DNA of 64,000 nt from CAXTSE01 sp964246985 (lineage in GTDB: Bacteria; Actinomycetota; Actinomycetes; Actinomycetales; Microbacteriaceae), in contig CAXTSE010000010.1 in the NCBI GenBank assembly GCA_964246985.1, positions 56,740-120,739 on the forward strand, read 5' to 3'. Numbering within the stretch: the stretch's first letter is position 1; every line of letters begins with the position of its first letter. Shown here in pieces: positions 50,686 through 59,180 of this stretch. A model generated the notes under the pieces. It did no database searches. It was not told where the DNA came from and was given only the letters and a program-made list of their open reading frames with translations. Made by a program: the position numbers and the translations under genes.

Positions 50686-51299
50686 CCGGTGACCGTCTTC
50701 GGGGTCGAGAGGGTGACGTCGGGGGCGCGCAGATAGAGGGGTTCGGCCGGGCCGAACGGGCGGCCGGCGGCGTAGAGGTGCTCGGCGAGCAGGCCGAGGG
50801 ATGCGGCGCTGATCTCGGCGGCGTCGATGCGGTCGAGCGCGGCGTACCCCTCGACCACGTCGGGCAGCTGCTCAGGGTGATGCAGCGTCGGACCCGACAC
50901 GAGCACCGGGAATCCGGCCTCGTCGGGGGACGCGTAGACCGACCAGGCCACCTCGCGGCGTCGAGCGTCGGTCACCACGAGCGTCGGCGCGGTGCGCCCG
51001 AACGCGACGGCGTCGTGCGATCGCATCGGCACGACGGGGCGCCCGATGCCGAATGCGAACGCGCGGGCCGCGGCGATGCCGACCCGCAGCCCGGTGAACG
51101 GTCCGGGGCCCATGCCCGCGACCACGCCGCTCAGCTCGGCAGGACGCACTCCGGCGTCGGCGAGCGTGCGCTCGATGAACGTGCCGATCGCCTCGGCGTG
51201 CCCCCGTGTGTCGGGATCGGACGCCTCGGCGAGCACCCCGCCCTCGAGGTCGACGATCGCGACGCTCGTGCCCGCGGAGGTGTCGATCGAGAGGAGCAC
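50682..51299 (-). CDS. tsaB: tRNA threonylcarbamoyladenosine dimerisation protein TsaB
   Basis: A 205-residue non-catalytic ASKHA partner of TsaD. The start VLLSIDTSAGTSVAIVD and the diagnostic GMGPGPFTGLRVGIAAARAFAFG are present, as is VVTDARRREVAW. The start is GTG 51297-51299, the only start that keeps the LLSIDTS strand at the N-terminus. It ends with ATGA into rimI. Confidence 0.93.
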   Translation of the reverse strand: MLLSIDTSAGTSVAIVDLEGGVLAEASDPDTRGHAEAIGTFIERTLADAGVRPAELSGVVAGMGPGPFTGLRVGIAAARAFAFGIGRPVVPMRSHDAVAFGRTAPTLVVTDARRREVAWSVYASPDEAGFPVLVSGPTLHHPEQLPDVVEGYAALDRIDAAEISAASLGLLAEHLYAAGRPFGPAEPLYLRAPDVTLSTPKTVTG

Positions 51300-51342
51300 G
51301 GAGTCCAGGGTACCGGTGGTCTCGACGCGCGGCCGAGGGTCG

Positions 51343-51819
51343 CTACTCGACCAGCGAGGGCTCCACGTCGAGCCATCTCTCACCGACTCCCTCGATGCGC
51401 ACGTGCCGCGGAGCGTCCTCGGCCAGCGGGTCGCCGCCGATCGGGCGCTCGATCGCCACCCGCAGGAACGACTCGGCCACCGCATCGAGCTTGCCGCTCC
51501 CCCACTCGACGACGACGATCGCGCCGTCCCAGTCGAGGTCCAGGTCCTCGACCTCGGCTGCCGTCGCGAGCCGGTACGCGTCGACGTGCACGAGGGGCGT
51601 GCCCGAGGCGGTCGGATGCGTGCGCGCGAGCACGAAGGTCGGGCTCGTGATCGCACCGCGGGCTCCGAGCGCGGCGCCGAGTCCGCGGGTGAACGTGGTC
51701 TTGCCCGCCCCGAGCTCACCGTCGAGCAGCACGAGGTCGCCGGACCGCAGCAGCGGGGCGACCCGCGCCCCGAGCGCCTCCATCGCCTCGCCGTCGGGGA
51801 TGGCCAGCTCGACGGGCAT
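51343..51819 (-). CDS. tsaE: tRNA threonylcarbamoyladenosine ATPase TsaE
   Basis: This 158-residue P-loop ATPase has Walker A GELGAGKTTFTRGL (about 34-47), ITSPTFVLARTH and VHVDAYRL, then V-V-V-E-W-G. It drives the TsaBD complex cycle. The ATG shares one base with the alr stop (TGATG). A 43-bp gap separates it from tsaB. Confidence 0.93.
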   Translation of the reverse strand: MPVELAIPDGEAMEALGARVAPLLRSGDLVLLDGELGAGKTTFTRGLGAALGARGAITSPTFVLARTHPTASGTPLVHVDAYRLATAAEVEDLDLDWDGAIVVVEWGSGKLDAVAESFLRVAIERPIGGDPLAEDAPRHVRIEGVGERWLDVEPSLVE

Positions 51820-52958
51820 CACCGGACGGCGACCCGCGGCACCCGCGGCCCGATCCGCGTCACCAGCTCGTAGTTGATGGTGCCCGCGGCCTCTGCCCAC
51901 TCCTCGACCGACGGAGCGCCGGTCGACGGATCGCCCCACAGCACGACCCGGTCGCCCACCGACACGTCGGCGTCGCCCACGTCGACGATGAACTGGTCCA
52001 TGGCGATGCGCCCGACGATCGGGAAGCGGCCGTGCCCGATCAGCACCTCGCCCGTGTTCGACGCCGCGCGCGGCACCCCGTCGGCGTAGCCGAGCGGGAC
52101 GAGCGCCAGGGTCGTCTCGTGCATGACGCGGTGCGTGAAGCCGTAGCTCACACCCGCGCCGAGCGGCACGCGCCGCACGGCGGCCACCGATCCGGCGAGC
52201 TCCATCGCCGGACGCAGTCCATAGGCCGTCGCGTCGACCCCGTCCGCCGGCGCCAGACCGTAGAGCCCGATGCCGATGCGCACCATGTCGAGCCGCGCAT
52301 CCTCACGGGTGAGCGCAGCCTGCGTCGCGGCGACGTGTCGCAGCTCGGGGTCGAGACCGGATGCGCGCGCGGCGCCCACGAGGTCGGTGAACAGGGCGAG
52401 CTGCGCGTCGTCGTCGGACCGCGACGTGTTGGAGAGGTGAGTGAGGATGCCGCGCACCCGCACCGACCCGGTGCGCTGCAGCTCGGCGGCGCGTGCGAAG
52501 GCCGCCGGGGCGTCGTCGGGGGCGATGCCGTTGCGGCTGAGACCGGTGTCGAGCTTCAGATGCACGGCAGCGGGGCCGGCCGCGGCCGCGCGCTCCAGCT
52601 GCGCGCGGGAGCTGATGCCGAGGTCGATGTCGGCGTCGATGGCGGACTCGAAGTCCGCGTCGGTCCCGTGCAGCCAGGCGAGCACCGGCAGGGTGATGCC
52701 GTCGTCGCGCAGGGCGAGCGCCTCGTCGACGTCGGCGACTCCGAGCCAGTCGGCCCCGGCCTCCACCGCCGCCCGCGCGACCGGCAGCGCGCCGTGGCCG
52801 TAGGCGTCCGCCTTCACCACGGCCATCACGGCCGCGGGCGCGACGACGCGACGGATCGCCGCGAGGTTGGATCGGACGGCGTCGAGGTCGATGCGGGCCT
52901 CGCGCATGGGGTGCGGGAGGGACGGCTCTGCGGCGTCGCCCGCGGGCAGGAGTGTCAC
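51819..52958 (-). CDS. alr: Alanine racemase
   Basis: A fold-type-III PLP enzyme of 379 residues making D-alanine for peptidoglycan. The PLP Lys lies in VVKADAYGHG (Lys49 from the chosen GTG). Further motifs are WLGVADVDEALALR, HLKLDTGLSRNGI, RGILTHLSN, R-I-G-I-G-L-Y-G, the catalytic Tyr region GAGVSYGF and GRIAMDQFIVDV. GTG 52956-52958 overlaps the acpS stop (GTGA) and gives a normal N-terminus. Confidence 0.96.
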   Translation of the reverse strand: MTLLPAGDAAEPSLPHPMREARIDLDAVRSNLAAIRRVVAPAAVMAVVKADAYGHGALPVARAAVEAGADWLGVADVDEALALRDDGITLPVLAWLHGTDADFESAIDADIDLGISSRAQLERAAAAGPAAVHLKLDTGLSRNGIAPDDAPAAFARAAELQRTGSVRVRGILTHLSNTSRSDDDAQLALFTDLVGAARASGLDPELRHVAATQAALTREDARLDMVRIGIGLYGLAPADGVDATAYGLRPAMELAGSVAAVRRVPLGAGVSYGFTHRVMHETTLALVPLGYADGVPRAASNTGEVLIGHGRFPIVGRIAMDQFIVDVGDADVSVGDRVVLWGDPSTGAPSVEEWAEAAGTINYELVTRIGPRVPRVAVR

Positions 52959-53308
52959 GACTCGGCCACCACCATCGCGACGGCGACGCCTGCGTCGTGC
53001 GACATCGTCAGGTGGATGCCGGTGATCCCTCGCCTCTCGACGATCGCCGCGGTGCCGCCGATGAGAGCGAACGACGGATTGCCGAGCTCGTTGTTGACGA
53101 CCACCATGTCGTGCCACTGCACCCCGGTCGAGTCGCCCAGGGCCTTGATCAGGGCTTCCTTCGCGGCGAAGCGTCCCGCGAGCGAGCGCAGAGGAAGATC
53201 GCGTTCGCTCTCAGCGAACAACCGGATGCGCAACGCCGGCGTGCGGTCGACGGCACGCTCGAAGCGCGCCAGATCCACGACGTCCACCCCGATGCCGGCG
53301 ATAGTCAT
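52955..53308 (-). CDS. acpS: Holo-[acyl-carrier-protein] synthase
   Basis: A phosphopantetheinyl transferase of 117 residues that activates ACP for fatty-acid synthesis. The Mg-binding motifs are GIGVDVVDLARFE and LAGRFAAKEALIKAL, with the C-terminal L-T-M-S-H-D-A-G-V-A-V-A. It begins 7 bp after glmS and overlaps alr by 4 bp, so fatty-acid, wall and t6A genes share one long operon. Confidence 0.95.
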   Translation of the reverse strand: MTIAGIGVDVVDLARFERAVDRTPALRIRLFAESERDLPLRSLAGRFAAKEALIKALGDSTGVQWHDMVVVNNELGNPSFALIGGTAAIVERRGITGIHLTMSHDAGVAVAMVVAES

Positions 53309-53315
53309 GTGCCGG

Positions 53316-55166
53316 CTACTCGACCGTGACCGACTTGGCCAGGTTGCGCGGCTGGTCGACGTCGAGGCCCTTCGCGGTCGCGAGCTCCATCGCGAAGATG
53401 TGCAGCGGCACCACCGCGAGGATCGGCTCGAACATCGGACCGGCGAACGGGATGCGGATGACCTCGTCGGCGAACGGCACGACCGCGACGTCCCCGACCT
53501 CGGCGACCGCGATGACGCGCGCGCCGCGGGCGCGGATCTCCTGGATGTTGGAGACCACCTTCGGGTGCAGCGTGTTCTCGTGCCGGGGCGACGGCACCAG
53601 CACGATCACGATCTGGCCGGGCTCGATCAACGCGATCGGGCCGTGCTTGAGCTCGCCGGCGGCGAAGCCCTCCGCGTGGATGTACGCCACCTCCTTGAGC
53701 TTGAGCGCACCCTCGAGGGCGACCGGGTAGCCCACGTGGCGCCCGAGGAAGAGCACGGAGGAGGTGTCGCCCAGCCAGGGCGCGAACTCGGCGATCCGCG
53801 TCGCCGTCGACTCCAGCACCGAGTCGAGCTTCGCCGGGATGTTCTGCAGTTCCTCGATGGACGCGGCGATCGCTGTCGCGTCGAGGGATCCGCGACGCTG
53901 CGCGATGTCGAGTCCGAGCAGGTAGAGCGCGGTCACCTGGGCGACGAACGCCTTCGTCGACGCCACGGCGACCTCGGGGCCGGCGTGGATGTAGAGGACC
54001 GCATCGGATTCGCGCGGGATGGTCGAGCCCTGCGTGTTGCAGATCGACAGCGTGCGCGCACCCTGCTCCTTGGCGTACTTGACCGCCATCAGGGTGTCCA
54101 TGGTCTCGCCGGACTGGCTCACGGAGACCACGAGGGTCCGGGGTGTCAGCACCGGGTCGCGGTAGCGGAACTCGTGCGAGAGCTCGACGGTCACCGGCAC
54201 CCGCGACCACGTCTCGATCGCGTACTGCCCGAGCATCCCGGCGTACGCGGCGGTGCCGCATCCGATGATCACGATCCGGTCGAGGTCGCGCAGGGTGTCG
54301 CCGATGGCGTCGAGTTCGGGAAGCGTGACGACCCCGTCGTGCACCCGGCCGAGCAGCGTCTTGGCGACCGCCTCCGGCTCCTCGCTGATCTCCTTCTTCA
54401 TGAAGGACGGCCAGCCGCCCTTCTCGGCCGCAGCGGCATCCCAGGCGACGTCGAACTCGCGGGTCGGGACGGGGTTGCCGGCGAAGTCGGTCACAAGCAC
54501 CGAGTCGGGGCGGATCGTCACGATCTCGTCCTGGCCGATCTCCATGGCGCGGCGGGTGTGCTCGACGAAGGCGGCGACGTCCGAGCCGAGGAAGTTCTCG
54601 CCCTCGCCGAGCCCGATGACGAGCGGCGAGTTGCGACGGGCGCCGACGACGACGCCGGGCACGTCCTGGTGCATGACCAGCAGCGTGAAGGCGCCCTCCA
54701 GTCGGGCCACGACGCGCTGCATGGCGACGGTCAGGTCGCCCGTCTCGCGGAACACCTGCCCGACCAGCAGGGCGGCCACCTCGGTGTCGGTCTCGCTCGT
54801 GAACTCGGCCCCGGCATCCAGCAGCTCCTGCTTCAGCTCGCTGAAGTTCTCGATGATGCCGTTGTGGATGAGGGCGAGCTTGCCGTCGTCACCGAGGTGC
54901 GGGTGTGCGTTGCCGTCGGTCGGACCGCCGTGGGTCGCCCAACGGGTGTGCCCGATGCCGGTGTGCCCGTCGGGCAGCGGGGCCTCGCCGAGGTCGTCGG
55001 CGAGGATGCCCAGCTTGCCGGCGCGCTTGCGGGTGCCCATGTGGCCCGCGTCGTCGAGCACCGCGACCCCGGCCGAGTCGTAGCCCCGGTACTCGAGCCG
55101 CTTCAGGCCGCCCAGCAGCACGTCGATGGAGCTGTTCGGGCCGACATAGCCCACGATTCCGCACAT
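53316..55166 (-). CDS. glmS: Glutamine-fructose-6-phosphate aminotransferase (isomerising)
   Basis: This 616-residue enzyme makes glucosamine-6-phosphate, the first amino-sugar for the wall. The N-terminal Ntn glutaminase has the nucleophile at Cys2 (MCGIVGYVG), RLEYRGYDSAG, GHTRWATHG and IHNGIIEN. Two SIS isomerase domains carry IIGCGTAAYAG, VSVSQSGETMDTL and VLFLGRHVGYPVALEGALKLKE, and the protein ends AKSVTVE. TAAACT lies 8 nt before the ATG. It heads the glmS-acpS-alr-tsaEB-rimI-tsaD operon. Confidence 0.97.
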   Translation of the reverse strand: MCGIVGYVGPNSSIDVLLGGLKRLEYRGYDSAGVAVLDDAGHMGTRKRAGKLGILADDLGEAPLPDGHTGIGHTRWATHGGPTDGNAHPHLGDDGKLALIHNGIIENFSELKQELLDAGAEFTSETDTEVAALLVGQVFRETGDLTVAMQRVVARLEGAFTLLVMHQDVPGVVVGARRNSPLVIGLGEGENFLGSDVAAFVEHTRRAMEIGQDEIVTIRPDSVLVTDFAGNPVPTREFDVAWDAAAAEKGGWPSFMKKEISEEPEAVAKTLLGRVHDGVVTLPELDAIGDTLRDLDRIVIIGCGTAAYAGMLGQYAIETWSRVPVTVELSHEFRYRDPVLTPRTLVVSVSQSGETMDTLMAVKYAKEQGARTLSICNTQGSTIPRESDAVLYIHAGPEVAVASTKAFVAQVTALYLLGLDIAQRRGSLDATAIAASIEELQNIPAKLDSVLESTATRIAEFAPWLGDTSSVLFLGRHVGYPVALEGALKLKEVAYIHAEGFAAGELKHGPIALIEPGQIVIVLVPSPRHENTLHPKVVSNIQEIRARGARVIAVAEVGDVAVVPFADEVIRIPFAGPMFEPILAVVPLHIFAMELATAKGLDVDQPRNLAKSVTVE

Positions 55167-55174
55167 GAGGCCTC

Positions 55175-55215
55175 AGTTTAGACGGCGGGGCCCGGCGCCG
55201 CCGTCGCAGTAGAGT
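55175..55215. promoter_or_regulatory. Divergent -10 boxes of glmS and coaA
   Basis: Within the 56-bp glmS/coaA spacer, minus-strand TAAACT (plus 55175-55180) lies 8 nt from the glmS ATG, and plus-strand TAGAGT (55210-55215) lies 7 nt from the coaA ATG. Both suggest short or absent 5' leaders. Confidence 0.5.
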
Positions 55216-55222
55216 TGCGCAG

Positions 55223-56176
55223 ATGTCCGACCACGGCGCGAACGGCGCGAACGGGAACGAGACCCCGTTCACCGAGATCGAGCGCGGCGAGTGGGCCTCC
55301 CTGGCACCGAGCACGCCGCTCACGCTCAACGAGGTCGACCTGCGCAAGATCCGCGGGCTCGGCGACTCTCTCGACCTCGACGAGGTCGCCCAGGTCTACG
55401 TCCCGCTCAGCCGCCTGCTCAACCTCTACGTCGCGGGGACCCGCCGCACGCGCGAGGCGACCACCGCCTTCCTCGGCCAGGCGCCGCATCCGACGCCCTA
55501 CGTGATCGGCATCGCCGGCTCGGTCGCCGTCGGCAAGTCGACCATCGCGCGCCTGCTGCGCGAGCTCCTGTCGCGCTGGAGCGACACCCCCCGCGTCGAG
55601 CTGGTGACAACCGACGGGTTCCTCTGGCCGAATGCCGAGCTCGAGCGGCGCGGGCTGATGCAGCGCAAGGGGTTCCCCGAGAGCTACGACCGCCGATCAC
55701 TGCTGCGTTTCGTCAGCCGGGTGAAGAGCGGGGCCGACGAGGTGCGCGCGCCCGTGTACTCCCACCTCATCTACGACACGCTCCCGAACGCGTCGGCCGT
55801 GGTGCGGCGCCCCGACGTGCTGATCGTCGAGGGCCTCAACGTGCTGCAGCCGCCCGCGTCGAGCGCGCGGCTGGCGCTCAGCGACCTGTTCGACTTCACG
55901 ATCTACGTGGATGCGCGCACGAGCGACATCGAGGACTGGTACGTGCGGCGCTTCCTGCGCCTGCAGCGCGGGGCGTTCGCCGACCCGCAGTCGTACTTCC
56001 ACCGGTACGCCAGCCTCAGCGAGGCGGAGGCGGTGGCTCGGGCGCGCGCGATCTGGTCCGAGATCAACGGCCCGAACCTCGAGCAGAATGTGCTGCCGAC
56101 CCGCGCCCGCGCCGACCTCGTGCTGCGGAAGGGCCCCGACCACGCGGTGTCGACGGTGCTGCTGCGGAAGGTCTAG
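55223..56176 (+). CDS. coaA: Pantothenate kinase, type I
   Basis: This 317-residue enzyme phosphorylates pantothenate, the first step of CoA synthesis. It has FTEIERGEWASLAPSTPLTL, P-loop GIAGSVAVGKSTIARLL (about 95-111), VTTDGFLWPNAELERRGLMQRKGFPESYD (given in family order), Y-S-H-L-I-Y-D, VLIVEGLNVLQ and DARTSDIEDWYVRRFL. It is encoded opposite to the glm operon genes on both sides. The ATG follows TAGAGT by 7 nt. Confidence 0.96.
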   Translation: MSDHGANGANGNETPFTEIERGEWASLAPSTPLTLNEVDLRKIRGLGDSLDLDEVAQVYVPLSRLLNLYVAGTRRTREATTAFLGQAPHPTPYVIGIAGSVAVGKSTIARLLRELLSRWSDTPRVELVTTDGFLWPNAELERRGLMQRKGFPESYDRRSLLRFVSRVKSGADEVRAPVYSHLIYDTLPNASAVVRRPDVLIVEGLNVLQPPASSARLALSDLFDFTIYVDARTSDIEDWYVRRFLRLQRGAFADPQSYFHRYASLSEAEAVARARAIWSEINGPNLEQNVLPTRARADLVLRKGPDHAVSTVLLRKV

Positions 56177-56185
56177 GGCGAACAG

Positions 56186-56620
56186 TCAGATGCGCTCGAG
56201 CACGAAGACGGGGATCTCGCGGTCGGTCTTCTCCTGGTACGTGGCGTAGTCGGGCCAGGCCGCGACGGCCCGCTCCCACCAGGCAGCCTTCTCGTCGCCG
56301 GTGACCTCGCGCGCTCGGAAGTCGTGCCGCTCGGCGCCATCCTGCAGCTCGACGTGCGGCTCGGTGACGATGTTGTAGTACCAGACCGGATGCTTCGGCG
56401 CGCCGCCGAGGGACGCCACGACCGCGTACACCCCGTCGTGCTCCACGCGCATGAGCGCCGTCTTCCGCAGCTTGCCCGACCGCGCTCCGACCGACGTCAG
56501 CAGCACGATCGGACGGCCGCGCAGCGTGTTCGCCTCGGCCCCGCCCGTCGCCTCGAACGTCTCGGCCTGGGTGCGCGCCCAGTCGGAGGTGGACGGCTCG
56601 TACTCACCGGTGAGAGGCAT
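56186..56620 (-). CDS. Deazaflavin-dependent oxidoreductase, DDN/nitroreductase family
   Basis: A split-beta-barrel protein of 144 residues. LLTSVGARSGKLRKTALMRVEHDGVYAVVAS is the F420-binding DDN signature in order, followed by PVWYYNIVTEPHVELQDG and a Trp-rich C-terminal segment (AAWWERAVAAWPDYATYQ). Members reduce diverse substrates with F420H2. No other F420 gene is visible here. The hexamer 6 nt upstream (TGAGAT) is a weak -10. Confidence 0.88.
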   Translation of the reverse strand: MPLTGEYEPSTSDWARTQAETFEATGGAEANTLRGRPIVLLTSVGARSGKLRKTALMRVEHDGVYAVVASLGGAPKHPVWYYNIVTEPHVELQDGAERHDFRAREVTGDEKAAWWERAVAAWPDYATYQEKTDREIPVFVLERI

Positions 56621-56667
56621 GCTCCCATCTCACCAGATGGTGCCGGGTGGCGCTGGGAGCGCTGGGC

Positions 56668-58032
56668 TCAGAGCGCGAGGCGCCCGCGCACGACCTCGGC
56701 GAGCTCGTCGGCGAGGCGCTCGGCGGTCGCCTGATCGGCAGCCTCGACCATCACCCGCACCATCGGCTCGGTGCCCGACGGGCGCAGCAGCACGCGACCG
56801 GTGTCGCCCAGCTGGTGCTCGGCCTGCGCCACAGCCTCGGCGATCGCGTCGTCGGTGGTGAGACCGTGGTGGTCCACCCCGCGCACGTTCACGAGCACCT
56901 GCGGGTAGACGGTCATCACCGACGCGAGCTCGGCGAGCGTCTTGCCGGTGCGCGCCATCTCGGCTGCGAGCTGGAGGCCCGTCAGCACGCCGTCACCGGT
57001 GGTGGCGTGATCGCTGAAGATGATGTGACCCGACTGCTCTCCGCCGAGGCTGAACCCTCCCTCGCCGAGAGCCTCGAGCACGTACCGGTCGCCGACGCGG
57101 GTCTCGACCATGCGGATCCCGTGCTCGGCCATCGCCACGCGCAGACCGAGGTTGCTCATCACCGTCGCGACGAGGGTGTCGTCGACGAGGTGGCCGCGCG
57201 CCTTCAGCGACAGGGCGAGGATCGCCATCATCTGATCGCCGTCGACCGTGTTGCCGTCGGCGTCGATGGCGAGGCAGCGGTCGGCGTCGCCGTCGTGTGC
57301 GATGCCGAGGTCGGCCTTGTGCTCGAGCACCGCGGCGCGCAGGAACTCGAGGTGGGTCGACCCGACGCCGTCGTTGATGTTGAGCCCGTCGGGGTCGGCC
57401 CCGATCAGCGTGACCGTCGCACCGGCATCGGTGAAGACCTGGGGCGAGACGCCGGCCGCGGCACCGTGAGCCGCGTCGATGACGACGTGGATGCCGTCGA
57501 GACGCGTACCCAGCGTGCCGAGCAGGTGCACGACGTAGCGGTCCTCGGCGTCCGCGAAGCGGCGGATGCGGCCCACGCCTCCGCCGGTGGGCGTCAGCTT
57601 GGGCTCGGCGAGCGCCGCCTCGATGCGGTCCTCGACCTCGTCGGGGAGCTTGGTGCCGCCGAGCGCGAAGAACTTGATGCCGTTGTCGGCAGCCGGGTTG
57701 TGCGAGGCCGAGACCATGACGCCGAAGTCGACCTTCTCGTCGGCTACCAGGAACGCGGCTGCGGGCGTCGGGATGACCCCCGCGTCGAGCACGTCGATGC
57801 CCGAGCTGGCGAGCCCGGCCGCCACGGCGGCGCTGATGAACTCGCCGCTGACGCGGGGGTCGCGGGCGAGGACGGCGCGGGGTCGCTTGCCGGCGGCTCG
57901 GCGCGCATCCGCGTACTTGCCGCGGGTGAGCACGAAGGCAGCGGCCTGAGCGAGCCCGAGGGCGAGGTCCGCGGTGATCAGATCACCGTTCGCCAGCCCT
58001 CGGACTCCGTCAGTACCGAAGAGTCGAGGCAT
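56668..58032 (-). CDS. glmM: Phosphoglucosamine mutase
   Basis: An alpha-phosphohexomutase of 454 residues converting GlcN-6-P to GlcN-1-P for UDP-GlcNAc. FGTDGVRGLAN opens the protein. The phospho-Ser loop is MVSASHNPAADNG (Ser110), the metal site is HDGDADRCLAID, the sugar loop is GGEQSGHIIF, and the phosphate-binding C-terminus has RPSGTEPMVRVMVEA. It follows rpsI by 27 bp and acts directly after GlmS. Confidence 0.96.
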   Translation of the reverse strand: MPRLFGTDGVRGLANGDLITADLALGLAQAAAFVLTRGKYADARRAAGKRPRAVLARDPRVSGEFISAAVAAGLASSGIDVLDAGVIPTPAAAFLVADEKVDFGVMVSASHNPAADNGIKFFALGGTKLPDEVEDRIEAALAEPKLTPTGGGVGRIRRFADAEDRYVVHLLGTLGTRLDGIHVVIDAAHGAAAGVSPQVFTDAGATVTLIGADPDGLNINDGVGSTHLEFLRAAVLEHKADLGIAHDGDADRCLAIDADGNTVDGDQMMAILALSLKARGHLVDDTLVATVMSNLGLRVAMAEHGIRMVETRVGDRYVLEALGEGGFSLGGEQSGHIIFSDHATTGDGVLTGLQLAAEMARTGKTLAELASVMTVYPQVLVNVRGVDHHGLTTDDAIAEAVAQAEHQLGDTGRVLLRPSGTEPMVRVMVEAADQATAERLADELAEVVRGRLAL

Positions 58033-58059
58033 GGGGTGCGGCTCGCGAGCGAGCAGCCC

Positions 58060-58572
58060 TTAGCGCTTCGAGAACTGCGACGCCTTGCGGGCCTTCTTGA
58101 GACCGGCCTTCTTGCGCTCGATGACGCGGGCGTCACGGGTGAGGAAGCCGGCCTTCTTGAGCGCCGGGCGGTTGTTCTCGCGGTCGATCTCGTTGAGGGT
58201 GCGCGCGATGGCGAGGCGCAGGGCGCCCGCCTGGCCGGAGGGGCCGCCGCCGGTGATCTTGACGACCACGTCGTAGCTGCCGAGCAGGTCGAGCACCTTG
58301 AACGGGTCGTTGATCAGCTGCTGGTGCAGCTTGTTGGGGAAGTAGTCCTCGAGCGTGCGGCCGTTCACGACGAACGTGCCGGTGCCGGGCGTGAGGCGCG
58401 CGCGGGCGATGGCCTCCTTGCGGCGGCCGACGGCCGAGCCGCCGACGCTGAGCACGGGACGCGGGGCGCGGGGCGCCTCGTCGGCCGGCGTCTCGGTGGA
58501 GTAGCTGCTGGGGGCCGCCTCGACCGCGGCGGCCGCGGTCTCGGGAGCGATGGTGTCTTCGATCTTCGCCAT
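58060..58572 (-). CDS. rpsI: 30S ribosomal protein uS9
   Basis: A 170-residue protein. The N-terminal 45 residues are an Ala/Glu/Pro-rich extension typical of actinobacterial S9. Then come VGGSAVGRRKEAIARARL, VVKITGGGPSGQAGALRLAIARTL and R-V-I-E-R-K-K-A-G-L-K-K-A-R-K-A. It ends SQFSKR, where many species have YSKR; this tail reaches the P-site tRNA. It is cotranscribed with rplM, 34 bp upstream. Confidence 0.97.
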   Translation of the reverse strand: MAKIEDTIAPETAAAAVEAAPSSYSTETPADEAPRAPRPVLSVGGSAVGRRKEAIARARLTPGTGTFVVNGRTLEDYFPNKLHQQLINDPFKVLDLLGSYDVVVKITGGGPSGQAGALRLAIARTLNEIDRENNRPALKKAGFLTRDARVIERKKAGLKKARKASQFSKR

Positions 58573-58606
58573 GAGTTCTCTAGTCCTTGAAAGTGTGCGG
58601 GGGGCG

Positions 58607-59053
58607 CTACTGCGCGACCTGGGTGAGGGTGTAGGTCTTCGGCTGCTGCGCCTCGTGGGGGTGAGCGCCGCCCGCGTAGACCTTCAGCTTCTTGATCTGG
58701 GCACGGCCCAGCGAGTTCTTCGGCAGCATGCCGCGGATGGCCTTCTCGACCGCGCGGGTCGGGTGCTTCTCGAGCATCTCGACGTAGGTCTGCGCGGTGA
58801 GGCCGCCCGGGTAGCCCGAGTGGCGGTAGGCCAGCTTCTTCTCGAGCTTCTGACCGGTGAGGGCGACCTTCTCGGCGTTGACGATGATGACGAAGTCGCC
58901 CATGTCCATGTGGGGGGCGAAGGTGGGCTTGTGCTTGCCGCGCAAGATGGCGGCGGCGTGGCTGGCAAGACGACCGAGCACGATATCGGTGGCATCGATG
59001 ACGATCCACTCGCGCTGGATGTCCGCCGGCTTGGGGCTGAACGTACGCGTCAC
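58607..59053 (-). CDS. rplM: 50S ribosomal protein uL13
   Basis: A 148-residue protein starting GTG: M-T-R-T-F-S-P-K-P-A-D-I-Q-R-E-W-I-V-I-D. It contains A-T-D-I-V-L-G-R-L-A-S, M-G-D-F-V-I-I-V-N, YRHSGYPGGL, E-K-A-I-R-G-M-L-P-K-N and VYAGGAHPHEAQQP. First gene of rplM-rpsI. The 127-bp upstream region contains a stem-loop and probably the promoter. Confidence 0.97.
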   Translation of the reverse strand: MTRTFSPKPADIQREWIVIDATDIVLGRLASHAAAILRGKHKPTFAPHMDMGDFVIIVNAEKVALTGQKLEKKLAYRHSGYPGGLTAQTYVEMLEKHPTRAVEKAIRGMLPKNSLGRAQIKKLKVYAGGAHPHEAQQPKTYTLTQVAQ

Positions 59054-59103
59054 AGTACTGACTGCTTTCTGTCGAGATGTTCGTGAATCCCGCTCCGGTG
59101 AGC

Positions 59104-59128
59104 GTTCCCGATCGCGATGCGCGGGAAC
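59104..59128 (-). promoter_or_regulatory. Stem-loop in the rplM leader
   Basis: GTTCCCG and CGGGAAC form a 7-bp stem around an 11-base loop, about 50-75 nt upstream of rplM. It may be part of a ribosomal-protein leader; no known L13 leader motif was matched. Confidence 0.35.
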
Positions 59129-59180
59129 CCTGCGGTGGAGGGCTCAGACGTGTCCACGGAATGCGGACAACCTCGCTAGG